From Seonamhaeicola sp. S2-3 (GTDB lineage: Bacteria > Bacteroidota > Bacteroidia > Flavobacteriales > Flavobacteriaceae): a stretch of 64,000 bases of DNA. Location of the stretch: NCBI RefSeq assembly GCF_001971785.1, contig NZ_CP019389.1, positions 3,421,001 to 3,485,000 of the forward strand. The letters run 5' to 3'. The translations under genes and the position numbers were made by a program. Below, piece after piece: positions 44,413 through 55,075 of the stretch. Under the pieces are notes generated by a model. The model saw nothing but the letters and a program-made list of their open reading frames with translations. It ran no database searches and was not told the origin of the DNA. How positions within the stretch are numbered: position 1 is the stretch's first letter; each line of letters opens with the position of its first letter.

Positions 44413-45897
44413 ATGGAGAGCCAAAACATAAAACCAAAAGAACCGCAAGACGAAAACATAATTGAAAATAAAGAATTAAATATATGGGAAGCCTTAATTC
44501 CGGTTTTTGCTTTGGTTGGCATGCTTTTTTACAATGTGTTTTTTATATATGGAGATGACGCTTTAAGCGGAAGTAATCAATTTATACTATTACTTGGTGC
44601 TGCTGTAGCAGGTATTGTTGGCTATTTTAACAAAGTGTCATACAAACAAATGCTTGATGAAGTTGCCGAAAATATAAAATCTACAACAAGTGCTATTATA
44701 ATTTTACTTATGGTAGGAGCTTTAGCAGGTACGTGGCTAATTAGTGGTATTATTCCATCAATGATATATTATGGTTTACAAATTTTAAATCCTACTATAT
44801 TTTTAGCAGCCTGTGTAGTTATTTGTGCTATCATTTCAATTGCAACAGGAAGTTCATGGACAACTTCTGCCACTGTAGGTATTGCATTAGTTGGTATAGC
44901 TAAAACACTAGATGTATCGGTTGGAATGACTGCAGGAGCCGTTTTATCTGGCGCCTATTTTGGCGATAAAATGTCGCCTTTAAGTGATACTACCAATTTA
45001 GCACCAGCCATGGCGGGTGGCGAGTTATTCTCTCATATTAAGTATATGACACTAACTACAGTTCCCACTATAGCCATTACATTAATTGCTTTTGTTATCA
45101 TTGGTTTATGTATAGATACTACAGGAACCCCTGATATTTCTGATAAATTAGCCGCTATTGATGGTGCTTTTAATATATCTCCTTGGTTGTTTTTAGTTCC
45201 TATTACGGTAATATTAATGATAGTTAAAAAAGTTTCTCCTTTAGTAGCTCTTTTAGTAGGCACACTATTAGGTGGTGTTGCTGCTTTAATTGCCCAACCC
45301 CACATAATTATGGCTATAGCCGATACAGATACACTTACTTTTCAATCGGCGTATAGGGGAATTATGGATGCTATCACTGTAGATACTGCTGTTGAAACTT
45401 CAAGTAAAGAGCTTAATGATTTATTTTCATCGGGAGGTATGACTGGTATGCTTGGTACCATTTGGCTCATTATTTGCGCTATGGTATTTGGAGGCGTTAT
45501 GGATGCCATAGGCGCGCTTTCTAGAATTAGTAAATCTGTTTTAAACTTATTCGATTCTGTTTTCGGACTCTTTGCAAGTACCGTTATTAGTTGTTTAGGC
45601 TTAAATGCATTAGCAAGCGACCAATACTTAGCCATTGTTGTTCCAGGAAAAATGTATCAAAAAGCATTTGAAGAAAAAGGATTAGCTCCAGAAAACTTAA
45701 GTAGAACCTTAGAAGATTCTGGTACTGTAACGTCGGTATTAATACCTTGGAATACTTGTGGTGCTTACCAATCTGGTGTTTTAGGAGTACCCGTAGCAGA
45801 CTATTTCTTTTATGCTATTTTTAATTGGTTAAGCCCTTTCATGACCTTAATTTTTGCTGCTTTTAGAATTAAAATTAAACAAATCACTTCCAAATAA
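44413..45897 (+). CDS. nhaC: Na+/H+ antiporter NhaC
   Basis: 494 residues with 11-12 membrane helices. The conserved NhaC/ArsB-superfamily blocks are visible: TGSSWTTSATVGIALVGIAK, SGAYFGDKMSPLSDTTNLAP, SSGGMTGMLGTIWLIICAM and LEDSGTVTSVLIPWNTCGAY. It exchanges sodium for protons across the inner membrane, which suits a marine lifestyle. It is monocistronic, downstream of the PLP enzyme. Confidence 0.92.
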   Translation: MESQNIKPKEPQDENIIENKELNIWEALIPVFALVGMLFYNVFFIYGDDALSGSNQFILLLGAAVAGIVGYFNKVSYKQMLDEVAENIKSTTSAIIILLMVGALAGTWLISGIIPSMIYYGLQILNPTIFLAACVVICAIISIATGSSWTTSATVGIALVGIAKTLDVSVGMTAGAVLSGAYFGDKMSPLSDTTNLAPAMAGGELFSHIKYMTLTTVPTIAITLIAFVIIGLCIDTTGTPDISDKLAAIDGAFNISPWLFLVPITVILMIVKKVSPLVALLVGTLLGGVAALIAQPHIIMAIADTDTLTFQSAYRGIMDAITVDTAVETSSKELNDLFSSGGMTGMLGTIWLIICAMVFGGVMDAIGALSRISKSVLNLFDSVFGLFASTVISCLGLNALASDQYLAIVVPGKMYQKAFEEKGLAPENLSRTLEDSGTVTSVLIPWNTCGAYQSGVLGVPVADYFFYAIFNWLSPFMTLIFAAFRIKIKQITSK

Positions 45898-45993
45898 CAT
45901 AAACTTATAGCTATTTTTAATAACTATAAAAATTATCTATCAAAACATAAATAATTAAAATTTGTATTTCAAACAGAATTCTATCTACTAATA

Positions 45994-46001
45994 TATATTT
46001 G
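45994..46001 (+). promoter_or_regulatory. -7 box of the ahpC-thioredoxin operon
   Basis: A perfect TATATTTG lies 38 bases upstream of the ahpC start. A -33 TTG at the standard distance was not found. Confidence 0.5.
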
Positions 46002-46039
46002 TGCCAAGAAAATTACTAACAATTAAAATATAAAAGCAC

Positions 46040-46678
46040 ATGTCATTAGTAGGAAAAAAATTTCCAGATTTAAATGTAGACGCCATGAACGAAATGGGCG
46101 ACACTTTTAAGTTAAACGTATTAGAAGAAGCAGTAAACAATAAAAAGAAAGTAGTTCTTTTTTGGTATCCAAAAGACTTTACTTTTGTTTGTCCAACAGA
46201 GTTACATGCTTTTCAAGCAGCATTACCAGAGTTTGAAAAACGCAACACTATTGTAATAGGAGCTTCTTGTGATACTCCAGAAGTACACTTTGCTTGGTTA
46301 AATACATCTAAAGATAACGGAGGTATTGAAGGTGTAACTTACCCTATTCTTGCAGATAGCAACAGAAACCTTTCTAGCATTTTAGGTATTTTAGATATTA
46401 CTAATGAACAATACGATGAAGAAACTGGTACTGTTCAAGTTGAAGGTGACAATGTAACTTACAGAGCCACTTATATTATTGATGAAGAAGGTACTGTACA
46501 ACACGAAAGCATTAACAACATGCCTTTAGGAAGAAACGTTGGTGAATATTTAAGATTAATTGATGCCTTAACCCACGTACAAGAAAAAGGAGAAGTTTGT
46601 CCTGCTAACTGGGAAGAAGGAAAAGAAGCCATGAGCGCTAACCGCGATGGTGTTGCTGAGTATCTTTCTACTCATTAA
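46040..46678 (+). CDS. 2-Cys peroxiredoxin (AhpC/Prx1 family)
   Basis: 212 residues. The peroxidatic cysteine is in KDFTFVCPTELHAF and the resolving cysteine in GEVCPANWEEG. The C-terminus is long, as in Prx1/AhpC. The electron donor is probably the CGNC thioredoxin-like protein encoded 15 bases downstream, since no ahpF gene is present. The operon resembles the flavobacterial arrangement peroxiredoxin-thioredoxin-small DUF protein. Confidence 0.93.
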   Translation: MSLVGKKFPDLNVDAMNEMGDTFKLNVLEEAVNNKKKVVLFWYPKDFTFVCPTELHAFQAALPEFEKRNTIVIGASCDTPEVHFAWLNTSKDNGGIEGVTYPILADSNRNLSSILGILDITNEQYDEETGTVQVEGDNVTYRATYIIDEEGTVQHESINNMPLGRNVGEYLRLIDALTHVQEKGEVCPANWEEGKEAMSANRDGVAEYLSTH

Positions 46679-46692
46679 AAAACACAACAATC

Positions 46693-47007
46693 ATGATTAA
46701 AGAATTAGATCAAGATAATTTGCCTGAATTAGTTTCAGGAAACGACACCGTAATAGTACAGTATTCTGCCACATGGTGTGGAAACTGTAGAATTATGAAG
46801 CCTAAGTTTAAAAAATTGGCTTCAGAAAACGAAAACGTAACGTTTGTTATTGCAGACGCCGAAAAATTTCCTGAATCTAGAAAACTTGCAACTGTTGATA
46901 ATTTACCAACCTTTGCTACGTTTAAAAATGGCAAATTTGTTAACCAAGTTCAAACTAATAAGTTTGACGTTCTAAAAGATTTAGTTAATGAAGTTACCAA
47001 TAATTAA
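46693..47007 (+). CDS. Thioredoxin family protein with CGNC active site
   Basis: 104 residues, a minimal thioredoxin fold. The active site is ATWCGNCRIMKPKF, CGNC instead of the classical CGPC. The cis-proline is in TVDNLPTFATF. The change at the third active-site position is expected to alter redox potential. Its position directly behind ahpC suggests it reduces that peroxiredoxin. Its last 20 bases overlap the next gene. Confidence 0.93.
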   Translation: MIKELDQDNLPELVSGNDTVIVQYSATWCGNCRIMKPKFKKLASENENVTFVIADAEKFPESRKLATVDNLPTFATFKNGKFVNQVQTNKFDVLKDLVNEVTNN

Positions 47008-47245
47008 ACACCTTACAAACTTCATTGAAGAAAATGATGAAGATTTTGTAGGCGAAACAATTGAAACTTTAGAAGCATTAACTGAAGTTCCGTCGCTTAA
47101 AGACGAAGAATTAGACGTTATTGGAGAGCTAATTTCTAATATGTATGGAGCCATAGAAGTTAATAAAATGATTAAAGAAGGCACCCCTAAAAAGGAAGCT
47201 TTAAATAATTTTATGTCTCGTGTTCTAGGTTCTATTGATAAATAA
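46988..47245 (+). CDS. Small acidic protein (DUF6952-like) of the peroxiredoxin operon
   Basis: 85 residues, acidic and all-helical: MKLPIIKHLTNFIEENDEDF, an ETIETLEALTEVPSLKDEEL segment, then helices ending FMSRVLGSIDK. It overlaps the thioredoxin gene by 20 bases in another frame. I recall this as a flavobacterial small family (DUF6952) regularly placed after ahpC-trx; the function is unknown, perhaps an accessory of the peroxidase pair. A strong terminator follows. Confidence 0.75.
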   Translation: MKLPIIKHLTNFIEENDEDFVGETIETLEALTEVPSLKDEELDVIGELISNMYGAIEVNKMIKEGTPKKEALNNFMSRVLGSIDK

Positions 47246-47269
47246 TATTGAAAAAGAAAAATCACTCAA

Positions 47270-47297
47270 AAAACACCTTGCAAAAGCAAGGTGTTTT
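47270..47297 (+). terminator. Terminator of the ahpC operon
   Basis: A 12-bp stem around ACACCTTGC / GCAAGGTGT (47270-47281 with 47286-47297), AAAA loop, then a T run. Confidence 0.9.
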
Positions 47298-47751
47298 TTT
47301 ATAGATACTACATACTACGGAAAATCTATTTAAATTAATGATAGTTTTCTCATAAACATTAAATAAAGGGTTAATAGGTTGACTTATTATGGATAAAAAT
47401 AATAAGTTTTTTGAATGAGAGAATTTGTTAATTTGTTAATAAGAAAAGTAAATAGCAGACCTAAAGGCTTTTACCCTTTCATTAAGCACCAAACCTCTTG
47501 TTATTTTCATGAACTGCCTACAATAAAAAACACAAAACAGAACTTATATTTTGTGGTTTTTCTTACTATGTCCGTCTTAATATAGACAAAATAAAAAAGA
47601 AGGCATTGAAATCAATTACTTATAAAAAATCGATTAAACAACCTAATTTATCGTTTAAAAACCTTTTTTGTTAAAAATTAGAAACATAATCTTACATGTT
47701 TTGCATTGGCAGTAAATTGTTTTAATACATTAGCACAAAAAATTAAAACTT
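47298..47751. other. Intergenic region before the GH5 gene
   Basis: About 450 AT-rich bases with no open frame of coding character. A weak promoter-like pair TTGG (47706-47709) and TACATTAG (47726-47733) precedes the GH5 start by about 20 bases. Nothing else recognised. Confidence 0.5.
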
Positions 47752-50748
47752 ATGAATAAACTGAATCCTAAATTTTACGTATTATTAATTTTTGCTTTAA
47801 TTTCTTACAATATTAAAGCGCAATCTATTGTTGATAAACATGGTAGGTTACAGGTTAATGGCAATACTATTGTAGACCAAAACAACAACGCTGTTAGTTT
47901 GGCTGGTAATAGTTTGTTTTGGAGTAATGCCGGAGATAGTTCCGATTTTTACAATGCAAATACAGTTAATTATTTAGCCGATAATTGGAACAGTTCCATT
48001 ATTAGAGTTGCTATGGGTGTAAAAGAGTCATGGGACGGAGGAACAGGCTATATTGATAGCCCCATTGCTCAAAAAAATAAAATAAAAAAAGTAATTGATG
48101 CAGCCATAGCTAAAGGTATTTATGTTATTATAGATTGGCATACCCATGAGGCTGAAAAATATCAAGAAGAATCTGTTGCCTTTTTTAGAGAAATGGCAGA
48201 ATTGTACGGAGACAAAGACAATGTTATTTATGAAATTTATAATGAACCCATTAATCAATCTTGGTCAACGGTAAAAGCGTATGCAACAGAGGTAATTAAC
48301 GCTATTCGTTCTAAAGATTCAGATAATTTAATTATTGTTGGCTCTCCCAAATGGTCTCAAGATGTTGACATAGCGTCTCAAGATCCAATAGCGGATAATA
48401 ATACAGCATATACATTACATTTTTATGCAGGTACACATACTGAATTTTTAAGAGATAAAGCTAAAATAGCATTAAACAATGGGGTTGCTATTTTTGTAAC
48501 AGAATGGGGAGCTGTAAATGCAGATGGTAGAGGTGATGCATCTATTCCCGAAACACAAGAATGGATGCGTTTTTTAAAAGAAAACAAAATAAGCCATGTA
48601 AATTGGGCTGTTAGTGATAAAGCAGAAGGCGCATCAATTGTAAACTCAGGTAAAGGAGTTTCTGGTTTACAAAATGATGATTTAACAGAAACAGGCGTAT
48701 TTATAAAAGATATTATAAAAAATTGGTCTGATGACACTATAAATGATGATGATACTCCTACTAATGGCAAAGTAGAATGTAATACAGTAGACTGCATTTT
48801 AAATGCTATGAAAAACGCAAAACCAGGAGATGAAATTATTATAGAACCAGGCACTTATGTTGCTTTAGAAAAAGACAATACTAATGGTAGAGCGTCTTTA
48901 TTTTTCTCTGCTAAAGATGGTAATGCAAATAAACCTATTACAATTAAAGCAAAAGACCCTCTTAACCCTCCTATTCTTAAAGGAAAAGAAGGAAGATACG
49001 ATGGATACGTAATGAGAATTACAGGTGATTACTGGCAAATAAAAAACCTTATTTTAGAAGATGGCTCAAAGGGCTTGGTATTTGATAATGCAAATAATGG
49101 CCTTATAGAAAACATAACCGTTAGAGATATTGGAGAAGAAGGTATACATTTAAGAGATGGCTCCAGCAATAATGTAGTTACTGGTTGTAACGTTTCTAAC
49201 ACAGGAGTTAAAAAACCTGGTTTTGGAGAAGGTTTATACGTTGGTTCAGATAAATCTCAGCACAACAATCCGTACAATCCTGATTGTAATAATAATACAA
49301 TAGAAAATTGTATCATAGGTCCCTATGTAGCTGCAGAAGGTGTAGATGTTAAAGAAGGCACTTTAAATACTATTATTAGAAATTGTACTTTTTCTGCTAA
49401 AGGAATTACAGGAGAAAATAGTGCAGATGCATTTATAGACCTAAAAGGAGCTTATACCTTTGTGTATGGTAATACTTTTAATTTAGAAGGATCTACAGTT
49501 ATAAATTCTGTGATAGATTTTCAAGATAGGAAAACAAATTACAATACAGGTTATAGAAATGCTATTTTTGATAATACCTTTAATTTAGGATCAAGAGGAG
49601 TAGATATTCCTTCAATACGAGCAAAAGGAGGTAGCCCTTCAGAAATTCATTTTTGGAATAATACACGTAATCCTAATACCACAGACCCTATTAGTAATTA
49701 TTCTTTGAAAGCAATGATTTTGTCTTGCCCTACTTGGAATATTGTAGATTGCGAAAATGATAATACTACTAATAGTACACCTAGCGTTAGTATTACATCT
49801 CCTGCTAATGGAGGAGTTTTTACAGTAGGAGAATCAATTTCTATTGAAGCTAATGCTGCAGATAGTGATGGTACAATTACTAAAGTAGAATTTTATAATA
49901 ATGAAGTAAAATTAGGTGAAGATAGTACACCTCCATATAAGTATACCATTACAAATGCACAAGCAGGAAACTATAATTTGTCTGTAAAAGCTATCGATAA
50001 TTTAGGCGCAACAGCAGAAGCTAATAGTACTATTACTGTAAGTAATGAAACAGAGCCTAATACTAATTGTCTTTTTAATACACCATCACTTAATAAATTA
50101 CCAACATTTACAGATATTTCTTTCTTTAATGTACATGTAATTGGAACAGGAGGTCCCAATTTATCTAATATGAAAAAATTTAGAATTAATTGGGATAGTG
50201 CAAGTAATAGATTAAGAAGGTTTGCTATAAATACTAAAAATGGTGTCCCTGATTATTATGTAGATTTAAAAAAGAAAATGACTTATGATTTTGGTAACTC
50301 TAAACCAGAATTAACAATAAGTAATTCGGGAATTTTAAATTTAGATGGTTCTTATTGGGCTACAGAAGATAATGGAAATTTTGTAATGGTTTCTAAAAGT
50401 AAAGGTTTTACTATTTACTTTAGTAATTCTGCTACAGCACCTAATTGTAGTGATGCAAAAATTTTGCAAAAAAATTCGAAAATAAAAAAACAGGAACAAT
50501 TAAAAATAAAAGAAGACATCATATTATATCCTAACCCTGTTAAAAATCAACAGTTAACAATTACCCATGTACCTGAAAAAGGAGCAGTAGTTAAAATATT
50601 TGATTTGCAAGGTAAAACCGTATTAATCCAAAAATTAGAAAACGCATCTAAGACTATATTAGATGTTTCTGAATTAAAAACAGGTTTATATGTTGTTTCT
50701 GTTCAAAATAAAGGGATTTTAAAAACAATTTTATTATCTAAATTATAA
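47752..50748 (+). CDS. Secreted multidomain GH5 glycosidase with parallel beta-helix domain and T9SS sorting signal
   Basis: 998 residues. Signal peptide (1-23, ending NIKAQ). GH5 cellulase-type barrel (about 25-325) with acid/base E165 in IYEIYNEP and nucleophile E251 in IFVTEWGAVN. A right-handed beta-helix domain (about 345-645) follows, opening GDEIIIEPGTYVAL and built of N-x-I/V-x-N/C rungs (GLIENITVRDIG, NNTIENCII, NTIIRNCTF). Next come a bacterial Ig-like domain (676-764, PSVSITSPANGGVF), an unknown beta-rich domain (about 770-900) and a Por-type T9SS sorting domain (about 922-998, LYPNPVKNQ to KTILLSKL). The pairing of a GH5 hydrolase with a pectate-lyase-like helix suggests two activities on one polysaccharide. 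No SusCD pair is adjacent. Confidence 0.88.
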   Translation: MNKLNPKFYVLLIFALISYNIKAQSIVDKHGRLQVNGNTIVDQNNNAVSLAGNSLFWSNAGDSSDFYNANTVNYLADNWNSSIIRVAMGVKESWDGGTGYIDSPIAQKNKIKKVIDAAIAKGIYVIIDWHTHEAEKYQEESVAFFREMAELYGDKDNVIYEIYNEPINQSWSTVKAYATEVINAIRSKDSDNLIIVGSPKWSQDVDIASQDPIADNNTAYTLHFYAGTHTEFLRDKAKIALNNGVAIFVTEWGAVNADGRGDASIPETQEWMRFLKENKISHVNWAVSDKAEGASIVNSGKGVSGLQNDDLTETGVFIKDIIKNWSDDTINDDDTPTNGKVECNTVDCILNAMKNAKPGDEIIIEPGTYVALEKDNTNGRASLFFSAKDGNANKPITIKAKDPLNPPILKGKEGRYDGYVMRITGDYWQIKNLILEDGSKGLVFDNANNGLIENITVRDIGEEGIHLRDGSSNNVVTGCNVSNTGVKKPGFGEGLYVGSDKSQHNNPYNPDCNNNTIENCIIGPYVAAEGVDVKEGTLNTIIRNCTFSAKGITGENSADAFIDLKGAYTFVYGNTFNLEGSTVINSVIDFQDRKTNYNTGYRNAIFDNTFNLGSRGVDIPSIRAKGGSPSEIHFWNNTRNPNTTDPISNYSLKAMILSCPTWNIVDCENDNTTNSTPSVSITSPANGGVFTVGESISIEANAADSDGTITKVEFYNNEVKLGEDSTPPYKYTITNAQAGNYNLSVKAIDNLGATAEANSTITVSNETEPNTNCLFNTPSLNKLPTFTDISFFNVHVIGTGGPNLSNMKKFRINWDSASNRLRRFAINTKNGVPDYYVDLKKKMTYDFGNSKPELTISNSGILNLDGSYWATEDNGNFVMVSKSKGFTIYFSNSATAPNCSDAKILQKNSKIKKQEQLKIKEDIILYPNPVKNQQLTITHVPEKGAVVKIFDLQGKTVLIQKLENASKTILDVSELKTGLYVVSVQNKGILKTILLSKL

Positions 50749-50851
50749 TAACAAAGTGTAAACCTTTAAGGGATAGTGTATATACTTAAACACAGTAAAT
50801 AATTGAAAAACAAACTAAATGACATTATCCCTTAAAATGTCTGAATTTATT

Positions 50852-50882
50852 AAGGGTTTGACTTTATTGAAGTTGAACCCTT
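50852..50882 (+). terminator. Terminator-like hairpin after the GH5 gene
   Basis: AAGGGTTTGACT pairs with AGTTGAACCCTT (50852-50863 with 50871-50882, some G-U pairs), followed by TCTTAAAG. A second, longer inverted repeat (TAAGGGATA / TATCCCTTA) lies at about 50768-50835. Confidence 0.6.
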
Positions 50883-51290
50883 TCTTAAAGTATAGCTGTA
50901 AATTAATTTAAAATTACTCTCCCAATTATATAGTTGTATTGACCATTTTTTAATAGCTTCTTTAAGGGCTCAAAATGTAGATTTCATAATAATCTAATCG
51001 GTAAAGAATTATAATTTGTTTAGTGTATTTTTTTAATTTTCCCATTAAGGATTTCAATAACATTGGTGTTATCAATAGTTTTTATAATCTTAACCAGAAA
51101 TTTATAAAATATAGTAAGTTCTACCTAATTATCTCTCCAGCTTTTAATAGCGTAAGAGTTCTTCTTAAATTTACATGTTTTAGCACAGTCACTTAAAGCA
51201 GTTTCAGCATCCTGTTTGGTAGGCGTATTGTAAATACTTTTCATATCTCTAAATAATGTTTTTTAATAATTTTATATATGTAAGAACTTC
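50883..51290 (-). pseudogene. Decayed IS256-family transposase, C-terminal part
   Basis: On the minus strand a short intact frame (51244-51125) reads MKSIYNTPTKQDAETALSDC and ends SYAIKSWRDN before a TAG. Past that stop the same frame gives IKTIDNTNVIEILNGKIKKI, and further on, after more stops, ALKEAIKKWSIQLYNWES. These match in order the C-terminal landmarks of IS256-type (mutator) transposases: the IYN segment, YAIKSWRDNW, TTN-x-IE-x-LN-x-x-IRK, and KKW-x-x-x-x-x-NW. No inverted repeats were found. It occupies the 810-base gap between the GH5 gene and katG. Confidence 0.75.
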
Positions 51291-51500
51291 ATCTAAAAAC
51301 GCAATAAATTAGTTCTTATCATATTTTAAAATGTTTTAAGAATTCTTAGTTTAATAAATCCTCTTTCTTCATTGTGTATAAAATTTTATATAAATAAAAA
51401 TATAGTGAGTGCAATCCTTGATATTTTTAAACTTTACACACTTGGTGAGATACTACCTGTTAAACATAAGCTTTTTATCGTTTATCTTATTAAAAAACAA

Positions 51501-51533
51501 AAAAGGATGAACTTTATAAAAGCCTATCCTTTT
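51501..51533 (-). terminator. Terminator of katG
   Basis: AAAAGGAT (51501-51508) pairs with ATCCTTTT (51526-51533), 17-base loop, then a T run on the minus strand. Confidence 0.65.
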
Positions 51534-51558
51534 TAAATATACTTTTAATTAAGTTTAC

Positions 51559-54086
<2,528 letters not shown>

Positions 54087-54587
54087 ATGGCAACAGTAAC
54101 CTTAAAAGGAAACGCAATAAACACCTCTGGAGAATTACCAAAAATTGGAACTAAAGCTCCTGATTTTACTTTAACAGCAACCGATTTATCTCCTAAAAGT
54201 TTAAATGATTTTTCAGGAAGCAGAGTAGTTTTAAATATATTCCCGAGTGTAGACACGGGTACATGTGCAGCGTCTGTTAGACAGTTTAACACTGAAGCTA
54301 GCGAATTAGAAAACACTAAAGTACTTTGTATTTCTAAAGATTTACCCTTTGCCCTTGCGCGTTTTTGCGGTGCAGAAGGTTTAAATAATGTTATAAGCTT
54401 ATCTGATTTTAAAACAGGAAACTTTGGAACATCATATGGCGTAAACTTTGTTGATGGTCCATTAGAAGGTTTACTTTCTAGAAGTGTTGTAGTTTTAGAT
54501 GAAAACGGAACTGTTTTATACACAGAGCAAGTTGCAGAAACTACAGAAGAACCTAATTATAAAGCAGCTTTAGAGGTTCTTTATTAG
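54087..54587 (+). CDS. tpx: Thiol peroxidase (atypical 2-Cys peroxiredoxin)
   Basis: 166 residues. The peroxidatic cysteine is in [19 protein letters not shown] and the resolving cysteine in [14 protein letters not shown], the spacing of Tpx. It reduces peroxides, preferentially organic ones, with electrons from thioredoxin. It is followed 9 bases later by a diacylglycerol kinase gene on the same strand, an arrangement I recall as frequent in flavobacteria ahead of ftsK. Confidence 0.95.
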   Translation: MATVTLKGNAINTSGELPKIGTKAPDFTLTATDLSPKSLNDFSGSRVVLNIFPSVDTGTCAASVRQFNTEASELENTKVLCISKDLPFALARFCGAEGLNNVISLSDFKTGNFGTSYGVNFVDGPLEGLLSRSVVVLDENGTVLYTEQVAETTEEPNYKAALEVLY

Positions 54588-54596
54588 TATTACCTA

Positions 54597-54965
54597 ATGA
54601 ATAAAAAAGAATCCTTCTTTGTAAATCGCTTTAAAAGTGTTGGATATGCTTTTAAAGGTGCTATATACCTTATTAAAACCGAAGCTAGTATTAAAATACA
54701 GCTATTCATAGCCATAGTAATTACAATAGCAGGATTCTTTTTTAATATTTCAACCACTGAATGGATTCTTCAGTGTATAGCCATTGCTTTGGTAATGTCT
54801 GTTGAAGGTATAAATACTGCTATTGAGGCCGTTGCAGATTTTATTCACCCAGAACATCATAATAAAATAGGTATTATTAAAGATATTGCTGCAGGCGCTG
54901 TTTTTATTTCTGCTTTTTTTGCTGTAATAATTGGTTTAATTATATACATACCCAAGATTTTTTAA
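54597..54965 (+). CDS. Diacylglycerol kinase family protein (DgkA)
   Basis: 122 residues with a short amphipathic N-terminal part (FFVNRFKSVGYAFKGAIYLI) and three membrane helices. The conserved active-site stretch is VEGINTAIEAVADFI, followed by KIGIIKDIAAGAVFISAFFA. DgkA phosphorylates diacylglycerol; many Gram-positive relatives use undecaprenol, and the specificity cannot be read here. The third helix is complete and the length is normal. Confidence 0.92.
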   Translation: MNKKESFFVNRFKSVGYAFKGAIYLIKTEASIKIQLFIAIVITIAGFFFNISTTEWILQCIAIALVMSVEGINTAIEAVADFIHPEHHNKIGIIKDIAAGAVFISAFFAVIIGLIIYIPKIF

Positions 54966-55031
54966 AATAATATTCTAGCTAGGATAAACGTTAGTAATTT
55001 GTATTTTTGTTGCATTGTGATAAAAATCAAT

Positions 55032-55048
55032 CCTGAACTTGCTTCAGG
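55032..55048. repeat. Short palindrome CCTGAA-N5-TTCAGG
   Basis: A 6-bp-arm palindrome around CTTGC in the spacer before ftsK. I recall similar CCTGAA..ACTTG..TTCAGG sequences as dispersed REP-like repeats in flavobacterial genomes. The core also resembles the arms at 12058-12126. Confidence 0.45.
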
Positions 55049-55075
55049 CTATCAATTTGATACCTTAAACCATTA

